Origin: Mariniphaga sp.
Lineage (GTDB): Bacteria; Bacteroidota; Bacteroidia; Bacteroidales; Prolixibacteraceae
Reading direction: 5' to 3'
DNA length: 64,000 nt
NCBI GenBank assembly: GCA_024636975.1
Contig: JAGXGA010000019.1
Location: 62,001-126,000, forward strand
The notes below the pieces were generated by a model. The model worked only from the letters and a program-made list of their open reading frames with translations, had not been told where the DNA came from and searched no databases. The translations under genes and the position numbers were made by a program. Positions within the stretch are counted from its first letter, which is position 1; each line of letters begins with the position of its first letter. Positions 1 to 9,562 of the stretch are shown here, piece by piece.

Positions 1-1
1 A

Positions 2-1639
2 TATAAATTAGGTGAAATTCTGGAAAAATGGGCCTTTGAAACGCCCGAAAAAGAATTTATAGTTTACCCCGACAGAAACCTTCGTTTCACTTACCGGGAA
101 TTCAACGAACGGGTGGATGCATTGGCCAAAGGATTATTATATATTGGAGTCAGGCCGGGTGATAAGGTTGGTATATGGGCAAAGAATGTTCCCGACTGGA
201 CTACCGTTATGTTTGCCACTGCTAAAATAGGTGCTGTACTCGTTACCATCAATACAAATTACAAACTCTCCGAACTTGAGTTCCTGCTGAAGGATGCCGA
301 CATCAACACCTTGTTTTTGGTTGATGGCTACCGTGACAGCGATTATGTACAAATGATTTTCGAGCTTGTTCCTGAACTAAAAGAACAAGCCAGGGGTGAA
401 ATAAAAAGTGAAAAATTTCCTGCACTTAGAAATGTTGCCTTTATAGGCCAGCAAAAACACCGGGGGATGTACAATACACCTGAGCTGATTCTGCTGGGCA
501 ACCATATGGATGATGTTGAACTCGAATCGATTAAGGAATCACTTGATTGCCATGATGTAATTAATATGCAGTACACCTCGGGCACTACAGGATTTCCGAA
601 GGGAGTAATGCTTTCCCATCACAATATACTGAACAATGGATATTCAGTGGCCGAATGCATGAAGTACAGTTCCGATGACAAACTCCTGGTATGCGTGCCG
701 TTGTTTCATTGCTTTGGGTGCGTGTTTGCTGTTTGCGGAACCGTATCACACGGTGCCACAATGGTATTCACTGAAGAATTTGACCCGCTCATGGTTCTTG
801 CTTCCGTTCAAAAAGAAAAATGTACAGCCCTTTACGGCGTTCCAACAATGTTTATTGCCGAACTGAACCATCCAATGTTCGATATGTTCGATCTGAGCTC
901 CTTGCGTACAGGCATTATGGCCGGTTCGCTGTGCCCCATCGAAACAATGAAACAGGTTATGACCAAAATGCATGCAAAAGACATCATCATCGTTTACGGT
1001 CTGACCGAAGCATCGCCCGGAATTACTGCCACCAGAACACATAATGCCGCTGAAGTGCGCGCTACCACTGTAGGGTTCGAATTGCCCAATGTGGAAGTTA
1101 AAATTGTTAACCCCGAAACCGGAGAAACATGCAGTACCGGCGAACAAGGTGAAATTTGCTGCCGTGGCTACAATATAATGAAAGGATATTACAACCGGCC
1201 GGAAGCAACCAGCAATGCCATTGATGCCGATGGCTGGCTGCATTCGGGCGATTTGGCTGTTAAAACTGAAGATGGGTTCTACCGGATAACCGGTCGCATT
1301 AAAGATATGATAATCCGTGGGGGTGAAAATATATATCCCCGCGAGATTGAGAATTACCTGTACGGGCTTCCCCAGATTGAAGCAGTAGAAGTTGCAGGAA
1401 TCCCTAGTCCTAAATATGGTGAAGAAGTGGCAGCATTCATAAAAGTTAAAAAGAAACACACCTTATCCGAGGCTGAGGTGACGGATTATTGCCGTGGTAA
1501 AATCGCCCGGTTTAAAACACCTAAATATATTTTCTTTGTTCAGGAATTCCCTATGACTGCCAGCGGAAAAATTCAGAAGTACAAACTGGGTGAATTAGGA
1601 AAAAAATGGTGCCTTGAGAAAGGAATTGAGATTAAGTAA
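2..1639 (+). CDS. AMP-binding acyl-CoA synthetase, 5' end outside window
   Basis: ANL-superfamily enzyme that adenylates a carboxylic acid, probably a medium- or long-chain fatty acid, and transfers it to CoA. The frame is open to the window edge, so the start is missing; about 545 residues are visible. Seen motifs: the P-loop-like [11 protein letters not shown] around 571-603, YGLTEASP around 994-1017, the hinge region HSGDLAV then [16 protein letters not shown] around 1240-1338, and the catalytic-lysine region [10 protein letters not shown] near the C-terminus. These are the complete core motifs of the family. The exact acyl substrate cannot be read from the sequence. pyrH follows with a 17-bp gap, so they may be co-transcribed. 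Confidence 0.9.
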   Translation, partial: YKLGEILEKWAFETPEKEFIVYPDRNLRFTYREFNERVDALAKGLLYIGVRPGDKVGIWAKNVPDWTTVMFATAKIGAVLVTINTNYKLSELEFLLKDADINTLFLVDGYRDSDYVQMIFELVPELKEQARGEIKSEKFPALRNVAFIGQQKHRGMYNTPELILLGNHMDDVELESIKESLDCHDVINMQYTSGTTGFPKGVMLSHHNILNNGYSVAECMKYSSDDKLLVCVPLFHCFGCVFAVCGTVSHGATMVFTEEFDPLMVLASVQKEKCTALYGVPTMFIAELNHPMFDMFDLSSLRTGIMAGSLCPIETMKQVMTKMHAKDIIIVYGLTEASPGITATRTHNAAEVRATTVGFELPNVEVKIVNPETGETCSTGEQGEICCRGYNIMKGYYNRPEATSNAIDADGWLHSGDLAVKTEDGFYRITGRIKDMIIRGGENIYPREIENYLYGLPQIEAVEVAGIPSPKYGEEVAAFIKVKKKHTLSEAEVTDYCRGKIARFKTPKYIFFVQEFPMTASGKIQKYKLGELGKKWCLEKGIEIK

Positions 1640-1656
1640 AGTTGCAATATCAAGTT

Positions 1657-2364
1657 ATGGTAAAATACAAAAGGATTCTTTTAAAATTGAGTGGTGAATC
1701 ACTCATGGGCGACAAAAACTTTGGCATTGATGAAAACCGTTTATATGAATACGCTCAGCAGATTGCAGAAATAACTGCATCAGGGGTTCAAACCGGAATT
1801 GTTATCGGAGGGGGAAACATATTCAGGGGCCTCAGCGGAACGGATAAGGGTTTCGACAGGGTAAAGGGCGATCAAATGGGAATGCTGGCAACCGTCATTA
1901 ACAGCCTTGCCCTGAGCTCATCGCTGAATGCAGCAGGTGTTAAAACAAAAGTGTTCACTGCCATCAGAATGGAGCCGGTGGCCGATTACTATGTCAGGGA
2001 AGAAGCAGTGGAAGCACTTGAGCAGGGGAAAGTGGCTATAATTGCAGCCGGAACAGGCAATCCCTATTTTACAACCGACACGGCCAGCGCACTTCGGGCT
2101 GTGGAAATTGGCGCTGATATTATGTTGAAAGGAACAAGAGTTGATGGCATTTATACTGCAGACCCTGAAAAAGATCCTGAAGCCATAAAATATGACAAAA
2201 TAAGTTTTGACGAAATTTATGATAAAAAATTGAGGGTAATGGACCTGACAGCTACAACGCTCTGCAAGGAAAACAACCTTCCGGTGCTGGTTTTCAACAT
2301 GGATCAGCCAGGAAATCTCGGGAAGGTTATTTCAGGTGAAAACATAGGTACTTTAGTTTATTGA
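1657..2364 (+). CDS. pyrH: UMP kinase
   Basis: Cytosolic amino-acid-kinase-fold enzyme that phosphorylates UMP to UDP in pyrimidine nucleotide synthesis. Seen: KLSGESL at residues 9-15, GGGNIFRG near 52, GTGNPYFTTDTASALRA near 132, and about 235 residues in total, the normal family length. I chose ATG 1657 over an in-frame TTG at 1642 because bacterial PyrH proteins start just before the YKRILLKLSG segment. The gene is followed by frr, a neighbourhood common in Bacteroidota and many other bacteria. Confidence 0.96.
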   Translation: MVKYKRILLKLSGESLMGDKNFGIDENRLYEYAQQIAEITASGVQTGIVIGGGNIFRGLSGTDKGFDRVKGDQMGMLATVINSLALSSSLNAAGVKTKVFTAIRMEPVADYYVREEAVEALEQGKVAIIAAGTGNPYFTTDTASALRAVEIGADIMLKGTRVDGIYTADPEKDPEAIKYDKISFDEIYDKKLRVMDLTATTLCKENNLPVLVFNMDQPGNLGKVISGENIGTLVY

Positions 2365-2405
2365 ATTGTTTTTTTTACTCTGAAATAAAACTAAACCATA
2401 AAATA

Positions 2406-2436
2406 TTTTAGCTTAAATATATTTTTTTTATATTTG
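2406..2436 (+). promoter_or_regulatory. Candidate promoter for frr
   Basis: The gap between pyrH and frr contains TATATTTG at 2429-2436, a perfect match to the Bacteroidota -7 consensus TAnnTTTG. A weaker TTTTAG at 2406-2411 lies about 17 bp upstream in the place of the -33 element. Transcription would begin near 2443, about 30 bp before the frr ATG. This is inferred from consensus only. Confidence 0.45.
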
Positions 2437-2472
2437 CTATCGATCAAAGGGTAGAAATTCACTGCTTAACCA

Positions 2473-3036
2473 ATGCAAGAAGAAGTAGATTTTGTTATTG
2501 AACATTGTAAGGAGAAAATGCGTGCTGCCATTGCGCACCTTGAAAAAGAACTGGTTCATATCAGGGCAGGTAAAGCTTCTCCTGCCATGCTTGATGGAAT
2601 ACAAGTTGAATATTATGGTTCACTTACTCCACTTGGCCAGGTTTCTAACGTCAGTACACCTGATGCACGTACCATTGCTATCCAACCCTGGGAGAAAAAT
2701 TTGATTCCTATAATTGAAAAGGCTATATTAGCAGCAAATCTGGGATTCAATCCTGATAACAACGGAGAAATTATTCGTATAAATATACCGGTGCTGACTG
2801 AAGAAAGAAGGAAACAACTGGTAAAACAGGCCGCACAGGAAGGTGAAACAGCTAAGGTTAGCATCCGGCTCGCACGGAAAGAGGCCAACGAAAACCTTAA
2901 AAAGCTGCAAAAGGAAGGTCTCGCAGAAGATCTTGAAAAAGATGGAGAAGATGAAGTTCAAAAATTAACGGATAATTTTGTTAAAAAGGTAGATGCTTTA
3001 GTGGAAGCTAAAGATAAAGATATAATGACGATATAA
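2473..3036 (+). CDS. frr: Ribosome recycling factor
   Basis: Works with EF-G to split post-termination ribosomes. The 187-residue length is typical. Seen: the family's helical N-terminus, the segment HIRAGKASPAMLDGIQVEYYG, DARTIAIQPWEK in the beta-rich head, and NIPVLTEERRKQLVK entering the long C-terminal helix. ATG 2473 aligns with the usual start. It lies 108 bp after pyrH and is followed by a clear intrinsic terminator. Confidence 0.97.
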   Translation: MQEEVDFVIEHCKEKMRAAIAHLEKELVHIRAGKASPAMLDGIQVEYYGSLTPLGQVSNVSTPDARTIAIQPWEKNLIPIIEKAILAANLGFNPDNNGEIIRINIPVLTEERRKQLVKQAAQEGETAKVSIRLARKEANENLKKLQKEGLAEDLEKDGEDEVQKLTDNFVKKVDALVEAKDKDIMTI

Positions 3037-3090
3037 ATTGTTTCTAGTTTTCTGTTTTCTGAACATTGTTTAATTGTTTTCATGGCTTTG

Positions 3091-3120
3091 AGGCAGCTTG
3101 TAGAAGCTGCCTTTTTTTTT
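3091..3120 (+). terminator. Intrinsic terminator after frr
   Basis: A perfect 9-bp stem, AGGCAGCTT (3091-3099) with AAGCTGCCT (3104-3112), a 4-nt GTAG loop and a run of nine T ending at 3120. It sits 55 bp after the frr stop codon. Confidence 0.9.
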
Positions 3121-3240
3121 GTCTGCACATTAAACAAAAGTCCAAAAAAAGGCAGCCCCGATGTCATCTCAATAAACAATCTTCCTGTTTACACAAAATG
3201 AAAAGAACTGAAGGAGGTTTAATAACATCTAACTCTAAAA

Positions 3241-3281
3241 AAATTAAGCTGTCAAAAATATCTTTTATGACAGCTTAATTT
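3241..3281 (-). terminator. Hairpin terminator for the 3.4-9.4 kb minus-strand operon
   Basis: A perfect 14-bp inverted repeat, AAATTAAGCTGTCA (3241-3254) and TGACAGCTTAATTT (3268-3281), with a 13-nt loop. On the minus strand the stem runs into a T tract, and it lies about 100 bp after the last gene of the minus-strand operon. On the plus strand the T tract is shorter, so it may also work weakly in that direction. Apart from this hairpin and the frr terminator, the gap 3037-3380 shows no gene. Confidence 0.7.
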
Positions 3282-3380
3282 TTATTAATGCAACATTATC
3301 CTTCTGATCAAAATCAGAAAAAAACATGGTACATAAATTTAATTTTGACAGCTAAAAATAAAATTCAAAATGCCGGCGAG

Positions 3381-3629
3381 TTATTTTTTACGTTTCTTAA
3401 TGAAATAAGCAACAGCAGCAATAACAATAATAACTACAACAATAATTATCACAATTGTTCCTGTGCTTGTACCCTTTGCACCTTCCGCCAGCATATCCTG
3501 TTCCATGTAAGAACTATCCTGCACACCAAGGTTGTCAATATAGGTACCTTCATCCTGAGCAAAAAGCATGTAAGGTAAACTCATAATTCCGGCAATAAAT
3601 GTTGCAAACAAATTTTTTAATGATTTCAT
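3381..3629 (-). CDS. Small secreted/membrane protein of unknown function
   Basis: An 82-residue protein that I do not recognise. Seen: a signal-peptide-like N-terminus ending near LPYMLFAQ, a short acidic and polar middle (residues 26-55), then one very hydrophobic helix rich in I and V (about 57-77), ending in the positively charged tail KKRKK. This predicts a C-terminally anchored protein with its short middle part outside the membrane and its tail in the cytoplasm. It is 24 bp after the GT39-like gene and is probably the last gene of that operon. Confidence 0.6.
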   Translation of the reverse strand: MKSLKNLFATFIAGIMSLPYMLFAQDEGTYIDNLGVQDSSYMEQDMLAEGAKGTSTGTIVIIIVVVIIVIAAVAYFIKKRKK

Positions 3630-3653
3630 CTCTATTTATTTAATGATTTAACT

Positions 3654-5615
3654 TCAACTTACCTTTTCTATTCTTTTCCTAACATCTTTATATAACTGTT
3701 GAGCCGGCAAATACCTGGGATTAACTTCAAGTAACCGGTCAAGAATTTCATTTGCTTTTCCATCTTCTTCTTTCCTGAAATAATAGCTGGCTTCCAAAAG
3801 AAGCAGAGGTTCATATGAAGAATGTACCTTCTTTCCTTCATTTAGGTAATAAAAGAATTCCTCTTCATTTCCCAGATCAAGTTGTGCCCTGGCCATGTTT
3901 ACATATAGCCAAATATTATTTTTCTGCCTCTCCAGGGCATTTTCAAGGAGAGCTATCCCCTTTTGCAAATTTCCGTTTTTTATTTCAGAAATACCATAAA
4001 AATCTGAATTATCAGATCGCTTAACCAACACGGCCACAGGATTTCCTTTATGATAGAATGTTTTTATTTCGTCAGCAGGTTTCCATCTGTCACTCTTTAA
4101 TAAACCTGGCTCCATATAGTTCAAGCCAAATAGTCCATAATCCCATTCAGCAGAACTTCTTTCAAGGAAGCGGGTATATGTATAGTTCATCCCCTGCTGA
4201 TTATCGAAATAATTCGACAGGTTGCAATTCATTGCAACAGTAATTTCATTGCCCCCGGCATGATTATTCAGAAAATCAAAAGCTTCTTTTATACTATGGT
4301 AATAATAATCGTATTCGTAATTACCCCAGGCCTTTTTGTTCCCACCAGCCAATGAATTGAAATAGACATAATCAACCGGGAATGTTGCTGCCTGGTGCTT
4401 TGCAGGAATTAATAACAAAATAAGAAAACTAAAAGCAACCGCATAACCGGCTATCCTGTTCTTCGATATAAGAAAATGAACCAGTTTATAGGTTCCCCAA
4501 ACTGCCAGTAAAGCCATTGGTGGCAGGATAAACAGCATTTGCCTGATTCCGCTGTAAAGGTTTGAATCGATGGCAATTACATATAAAAACGGAAATACAA
4601 AAGCAAACAGTACGAAACCTTCCAAAAGCAATTGGCGATTGTTGCGACGGGAGCCAAGACTTTCCCGAAACAACAATGCTAAAAATATCACAAACCCAAT
4701 CAATACAAATAAAGGTGTTGAAATTATCAGCCATTTGGGCAGGTAATACCATGGTAGTTGTGTACTCCACATCAGGTCACCTTCAAAGATCTGCCTTATG
4801 CTCACCTTATAATGCTCCATTACCTGCAGGCTCTCGAGCGGATGTACCAACACGTTTTGCAGGGCATAGGGCCAGAACAGCAATCCGGTAAAATAACCGA
4901 CCACCACAATAACTGCCGCCTGGCCCATTAGCCTTACAAAAACGGGTTTAGTTGAAACAATCTCTATTAAGTAAAAAGGCTTCAATACAAAATATAACAG
5001 AAAAGACAACCCCAGGTATGCGAAGAGAATGAACCCTCCTGCCCTTACCGAAACAGTAAATGCTATGGCAACTCCAAGCAACAGGGCTGTTTTCCACTTA
5101 ACCTGAGGGAATTCCTTCAGTAAACGGACAATCATTAAAAGTCCTGCCATGTAACCTGCGGCAAATGGAATATCTTTCAGGTTTCCGAATGCCTGTCCGG
5201 CCAGACGAGGCATAAATAATAGAGCCATTATCGTTACCGCAGCTGCTGTCCAGGAACCTGTAATATCTTTTGACAGCAATCCTGTAAAAAGCAGGAGCAA
5301 TAAAAAGAAAAATGCACCTGTATAATGACGGACAAGAAATTCATCTTCGAAATTAAATATACGGTTAACCAGGGCAGTGAAATTATCAATCGACTGGCCA
5401 TAGTATTTCAAATTTGTTTGTGGGGTATTCAAGGCGGATTGATCTTCTCCTCCGGTAAAATACCAGTTCACAACATTCTTTGCATGAGGATAATGCAATT
5501 GTTCATCAACATTCACCGCACTTTTCGGTGCCAGTATAGCAAGTACTGCAGTTGCAAAAAGAAGCACTCCTGCAAACAGGTATTTCCCTGGCACTATGTA
5601 GCGGCTCTTATTCAT
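3654..5615 (-). CDS. GT39-like membrane glycosyltransferase with C-terminal TPR region
   Basis: A 653-residue polytopic membrane protein of the ArnT/dolichyl-phosphate-mannose transferase type, predicted to move a sugar from a polyprenyl phosphate to an acceptor on the outer face of the inner membrane. Seen: a first helix at residues 12-29, then an acidic pair D37-E38 in the first periplasmic loop as in GT39/GT83 enzymes, about ten more hydrophobic helices, and a soluble C-terminus with TPR-like helices (from about 560). I chose ATG 5615, which gives an 8-bp overlap with the upstream GT2 gene; a longer frame to 5693 would overlap it heavily. The GT2 partner supports the role. The acceptor is unknown. 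Confidence 0.7.
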   Translation of the reverse strand: MNKSRYIVPGKYLFAGVLLFATAVLAILAPKSAVNVDEQLHYPHAKNVVNWYFTGGEDQSALNTPQTNLKYYGQSIDNFTALVNRIFNFEDEFLVRHYTGAFFFLLLLLFTGLLSKDITGSWTAAAVTIMALLFMPRLAGQAFGNLKDIPFAAGYMAGLLMIVRLLKEFPQVKWKTALLLGVAIAFTVSVRAGGFILFAYLGLSFLLYFVLKPFYLIEIVSTKPVFVRLMGQAAVIVVVGYFTGLLFWPYALQNVLVHPLESLQVMEHYKVSIRQIFEGDLMWSTQLPWYYLPKWLIISTPLFVLIGFVIFLALLFRESLGSRRNNRQLLLEGFVLFAFVFPFLYVIAIDSNLYSGIRQMLFILPPMALLAVWGTYKLVHFLISKNRIAGYAVAFSFLILLLIPAKHQAATFPVDYVYFNSLAGGNKKAWGNYEYDYYYHSIKEAFDFLNNHAGGNEITVAMNCNLSNYFDNQQGMNYTYTRFLERSSAEWDYGLFGLNYMEPGLLKSDRWKPADEIKTFYHKGNPVAVLVKRSDNSDFYGISEIKNGNLQKGIALLENALERQKNNIWLYVNMARAQLDLGNEEEFFYYLNEGKKVHSSYEPLLLLEASYYFRKEEDGKANEILDRLLEVNPRYLPAQQLYKDVRKRIEKVS

Positions 5616-6522
5616 ATATATCCTGTACGAAGTAAATAGGCCGATCCTGCACTTCCTTGAAAATGCGGTAAACATATTCGCCAATAAGTCCAAGGAAAGT
5701 CAGTTGCACCGAACCAAAAAAACTAATGGCCAGGAACATAGAAGACCAACCTATAGGAGCAAAGCCGAGAAACTTAGAAGCGACCGTATAGATAATAGCC
5801 AGAAAAAATATAAATATTCCGAGCAATCCCAGGTATAAACATATAATAATGGGCCATTTGGAAAAGGAATAGATAGCGTCGGAGGCAAGCAAAAAAAGTT
5901 TCTTACGACTCATCTTGGCTTCACCTTCAGGCCGATCGGGGCGGTCGTACAAAATGAACTCATGCCTGAACCCGATAAAGTTACGTATACCCGGAATGTA
6001 CCTGTTGCGTTCCGAAAACTGTAGCATAGCACGGTGGGCTTTCTTATTTATGATGCAGAAGTTACCGGTTTGCGAAACCTGCTGACCACCGGTGAGTTTA
6101 TCAAAGATCCTGTGAAAGATATTGATGTAAATTCTTTTGGTGAATTTTTCATTCCGTGCCTCCCGTACAGCCGAAACAATATCGGCACCGGTTGCTTTTA
6201 TTTTATCAAAAAGTACAGGTACCAGTTCAGGAGGATCCTGGAAATCGCCATCCATAATTATAAGGTAATCACCTTTTGCATATTCGATGCCGGCCGTGAG
6301 GGCAGGCTGCAACCCAAAATTCCGCGAAAGGGAAAGAATCTTTATGCTGCTGTTCCTGCTGCGAAACTCTATCAGCTTCTGTAAAGTAGTATCGGTGCTT
6401 CCATCGTCAACACAAACGATTTCATACGCTTCACCCGTCTGCTCCATATTTTCGCAGAGCTCATTGAGAAACCGGGTTATAAGTTTCTCCTCGTTTAAGA
6501 ATGGAATAACAACCGAAATCAT
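5608..6522 (-). CDS. GT2 polyprenyl-phosphate glycosyltransferase (DPM1/GtrB/ArnC type)
   Basis: Predicted to load a sugar from a nucleotide donor onto a polyprenyl phosphate at the cytoplasmic face of the inner membrane. Seen: a GT-A domain with DDGSTD at residues 39-44 and DGDFQDPPE at 91-99 (the metal- and donor-binding motifs), then two C-terminal transmembrane helices (about 220-245 and 255-285). The 304-residue length fits the family. It overlaps the GT39-like gene by 8 bp, and such GT2 enzymes commonly supply lipid-linked sugar to GT39/GT83 partners. It begins 4 bp after the Gfo/Idh/MocA gene. Confidence 0.85.
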   Translation of the reverse strand: MISVVIPFLNEEKLITRFLNELCENMEQTGEAYEIVCVDDGSTDTTLQKLIEFRSRNSSIKILSLSRNFGLQPALTAGIEYAKGDYLIIMDGDFQDPPELVPVLFDKIKATGADIVSAVREARNEKFTKRIYINIFHRIFDKLTGGQQVSQTGNFCIINKKAHRAMLQFSERNRYIPGIRNFIGFRHEFILYDRPDRPEGEAKMSRKKLFLLASDAIYSFSKWPIIICLYLGLLGIFIFFLAIIYTVASKFLGFAPIGWSSMFLAISFFGSVQLTFLGLIGEYVYRIFKEVQDRPIYFVQDIYE

Positions 6523-6526
6523 ATCA

Positions 6527-7867
6527 TTAAGCTTTATGTTGTGTTCCTGGCAACGGCACAGGGAATTCCTTGCTTACCGGTCCCATTTCATGATTCTCTG
6601 GGCCAAGCCGTTCGGCCGAATTCAGCATGTCTTCCCAGCTTACTTTCTGACCGGTATAGGCAGCCGTACGGCCCATTATAGCTGTAAGAGTAGAAATAGC
6701 AGTACGTTCGGCCTCCACAATAGGATTATTTTCCCTGATAGCCGTAACCATATCAACATGCTCCTGCACATAAGGCGACACCTTAACAATTCCGGTTGAT
6801 TTTCCATCCTTGTTTTTTGGATATTCGTATTGCCATTTAATCGAACCATCGGGGTTATAAATGGTATTTTTGCAGTTGGTATAACCTTCTGTGCCCATTA
6901 CCTGTTCCCCCAGTGAGTTGGCACAGCCATCAATCTGCCTTGACATGCTGTGCGAAAAAACACCATTCCCAAAGTCAAAATCAATACTGAAAAAATCGTA
7001 CTGGTCTCCGGTGAGCCTGCGCACCCTGCCACCAAACCCAATGGCGCTCTCGGGATGCTTTCCCACAAACCAGTTAACGATGTCGATGTTGTGTACATGT
7101 GTATCAAGGATATGGTCCCCACAAAGCCAACAGAAATTGTTCCAGTTACGCAGCATGTATTCCATATCGCCCCATCCTTCTTCACGGGTGCGGAACCAAA
7201 CGTGCGACTGGAGCCACCAGGCCTTTGCCGAAGTGATTTCTCCAATTGCCCCTGAGGCCACCTGACGATATGTTTCAAGGTAGTCGCGCTGATGCCTCCG
7301 CTGAGTTCCAGTGACAATGGTAAGTCCCATCGTCTCTGCTTTTTTAGAGGTGGCTATAATTTGCCGTGCCCCCACAGGGTCGACCGATACAGGCTTTTCC
7401 ATGAAAACATGCTTCTTGGCCTGAACTGCAGCATCAAAGTGTTCGGGTCTGAAATGCGGAGGTGTGGCAAGCAAAACAATATCCAGATCAACATCCAGCA
7501 ACCGCTTGTAGGCATCGAACCCCCAGAAGCAGTTGTTTTTTGGAACTTCCACTTTTTGCTTTTCAAGCTTTCCATGGCAATCCCATACCTTATCCTCAAA
7601 AACATCGGCAAGGGCAATTAGTTCCAGATCATTGCCTGCAGCAAGGAAGTTTAATGCAGCGCCGGTGCCCCTGTTTCCACATCCTACCAATCCGGCACGT
7701 AGTTTCTTTCCGTCAGGGGCTTTTTCCAATAATGGAGGAAACTGGTAATCAACTTTTTTGGTATTCATGCTACAGGAACTAATGGCACTTAACCCGGCAA
7801 AACCGGCAGCCCCTATAAGTGCTGACTTCCCAAGGAAGTTCCGTCGCGACAGTTGATTTTTATCCAT
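6527..7867 (-). CDS. Gfo/Idh/MocA family oxidoreductase with Tat signal
   Basis: NAD(P)-dependent sugar-type dehydrogenase family, 446 residues. Seen: a twin-arginine signal (LSRRNFLGKSALIGAAG) followed by a lipobox-like Cys (LSAISSC), a Rossmann GxGxxG-like GLVGCGNRGTG, the EKP motif (FMEKPVSVDP) and a downstream HVHNIDIVNWF region. ATG 7867 is preferred to 7894 because it leaves a 7-bp gap after the upstream stop and starts right before the Tat motif. Known relatives are exported sugar oxidoreductases or GH109-type NAD-dependent glycosidases; I cannot tell which activity applies. Confidence 0.85.
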   Translation of the reverse strand: MDKNQLSRRNFLGKSALIGAAGFAGLSAISSCSMNTKKVDYQFPPLLEKAPDGKKLRAGLVGCGNRGTGAALNFLAAGNDLELIALADVFEDKVWDCHGKLEKQKVEVPKNNCFWGFDAYKRLLDVDLDIVLLATPPHFRPEHFDAAVQAKKHVFMEKPVSVDPVGARQIIATSKKAETMGLTIVTGTQRRHQRDYLETYRQVASGAIGEITSAKAWWLQSHVWFRTREEGWGDMEYMLRNWNNFCWLCGDHILDTHVHNIDIVNWFVGKHPESAIGFGGRVRRLTGDQYDFFSIDFDFGNGVFSHSMSRQIDGCANSLGEQVMGTEGYTNCKNTIYNPDGSIKWQYEYPKNKDGKSTGIVKVSPYVQEHVDMVTAIRENNPIVEAERTAISTLTAIMGRTAAYTGQKVSWEDMLNSAERLGPENHEMGPVSKEFPVPLPGTQHKA

Positions 7868-7874
7868 GATATAA

Positions 7875-9389
7875 TTAATTTTTGGTTTCTTCATTTATTT
7901 CCTGAGCAGGGTATTCACATATCACCCTAAAGCCAACATGGTTCGCATCGGAGTACCACCATATGCTTTTAGGTATTTGCGGATCGGTCTCCAGCCACTC
8001 TTTTGTACGTGTAAAATCGCGTCGCGCTATACGTAAATCCTTTGCCGAGTTTTTAAAAGACCCTCCTCTTACCACATGTTCAAGGCCATCACGCGGTCCC
8101 CTTGGATTTTTCACCACACCCTGAGGGTATTTTGCATAAACCTGAGGATCGTAATAATCGAGGCAAAACTCCGCAACATTGCCTAGCATGTTTTTTAATC
8201 CAAACGGGTTCGGATTTACTGCTAGTGGGGGCTGGGTGCGATACGGGCTGTTCTCCTGGTAAATGACGTAAGTATTAATTACGGCAGTATCTGGTCCGAA
8301 TATTTTATTCCATATACCATCCGTTTCAAAGTTTTTAGGTGAACCTTCAAAGAAATATGGCCCCTGTGTACCTCCCCGTGCGGCATATTCCCATTCAGCT
8401 TCAGTAGGCAGCCTGTAGTTCTTCCCGGTAGCACTGCTTAGCCAGCGGCAATATGTTTCAGCAGCATGATGAGTCATAGTAATTGCCGGCCGGTTACCCA
8501 TACCCCATCCCTGGTCAGGCGCCCCCCATGGTGGAGTAGCTCCAGAAATGCCATCCACTTCTTCGTCGGCTTCAGAAACTTCGGCTTCTTTCCTTCCCTG
8601 TGATCCGGTAGCATTAAAAAACGCCAGGTATTCGTTCCATGTAACCTCTATTTCAGCCATCCAGAAATCATTGACAAGCACTTCGCGTACAGGTCCTTCA
8701 TCAGGTCTGCGGTAAGGCTCATCTGGTGAACTGCCCATATTGAATGTTCCACCCTTAACAGCAACCATATCAAATGATACGATAGTGCCGGGAATCTGTT
8801 CTGTGAAATCCTGAAATGATGTAACAGTAGCAGGTTTGTCATACAATTCAGTTTCAGCAACAACAGTTTCTTCCATAGTTAATGCAACTTCTCCTCGATA
8901 GTGCCCAACCGTTAAATGACACTTTACACATGAATTATTTTCAGGATCGCGCAGGTACTTTAAATGAGACTCTGCCCCCAGTGCATCAAGTGTTGCCGGA
9001 AAAAGATTGGTATGACATTTTTTACAGCCGTCTTCATAAACAAAACGTTTTGAAGCCTCAACCGTGCGCTTTGCCTCCCAGTCAATTTCATCCATATCTT
9101 TAGTAACGTAATAGTACAAATCATGAAAACCGTGGTAAGCTTTACGTGTTAAAAAATAAGCAGTCTGATCCTCAGGAGGAAGGTGGCAATCAACACATCG
9201 GGCCGATACGCCACTGCGGTTGCTGTTATGTGCCGATAGTTTGAATGAAGATTCAGCATGTGGATGCACATGGCATGCAGCACAAAACTCGTCGGTTGAA
9301 GTGTAGTTAATTATCTGCTGTGAAAGTACCAGAAATAAAATCACTGCAAATCCTCCGGCTGCAAATATCAAGTAATGTTTTCTTTTCAT
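7875..9389 (-). CDS. NrfH/NapC-like tetraheme cytochrome fused to a SUMF1-type domain
   Basis: A 504-residue two-part protein. Residues 1-25 form a membrane anchor, followed by four CxxCH heme motifs (Cys36, 65, 122 and 154) spaced as in small NapC/NrfH quinol dehydrogenases. From about residue 205 a SUMF1/FGE-sulfatase fold follows: GGTFNMGSSPDEPYRRPDEGP, PTEAEWEYAARGG, MLGNVAEFCLDYY and VVRGGSF. The two catalytic cysteines of true formylglycine-generating enzymes, expected just after RGGSF, are absent, so sulfatase activation is unlikely; substrate or partner binding is more plausible. It is the first gene of the minus-strand operon, next to a Tat-exported oxidoreductase that could exchange electrons with it (inference). 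Confidence 0.8.
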   Translation of the reverse strand: MKRKHYLIFAAGGFAVILFLVLSQQIINYTSTDEFCAACHVHPHAESSFKLSAHNSNRSGVSARCVDCHLPPEDQTAYFLTRKAYHGFHDLYYYVTKDMDEIDWEAKRTVEASKRFVYEDGCKKCHTNLFPATLDALGAESHLKYLRDPENNSCVKCHLTVGHYRGEVALTMEETVVAETELYDKPATVTSFQDFTEQIPGTIVSFDMVAVKGGTFNMGSSPDEPYRRPDEGPVREVLVNDFWMAEIEVTWNEYLAFFNATGSQGRKEAEVSEADEEVDGISGATPPWGAPDQGWGMGNRPAITMTHHAAETYCRWLSSATGKNYRLPTEAEWEYAARGGTQGPYFFEGSPKNFETDGIWNKIFGPDTAVINTYVIYQENSPYRTQPPLAVNPNPFGLKNMLGNVAEFCLDYYDPQVYAKYPQGVVKNPRGPRDGLEHVVRGGSFKNSAKDLRIARRDFTRTKEWLETDPQIPKSIWWYSDANHVGFRVICEYPAQEINEETKN

Positions 9390-9562
9390 CCCTTATCACA
9401 TATTCTACTTGTTTGAGTACAATGATAAGAGATGACCATTAGAAAAGAATTAACAACATAGGTAAAATACCCTTAACGCCACATTAATTTTACTTTAATA
9501 ATTCTCCAAATATTCTGAAACAGTGCTATTTAAAAAATCTATAAAAAAAATTAAAAAACTGG

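Noticed and set aside
746-1459. Long open frame on the minus strand opposite the acyl-CoA synthetase
   Set aside because: It is antisense to a gene with all family motifs, and its translation shows no domain or signal.
7875-9389. Formylglycine-generating enzyme activating the three sulfatases
   Set aside because: The two catalytic cysteines after RGGSF are missing, so activation by this protein is not supported.
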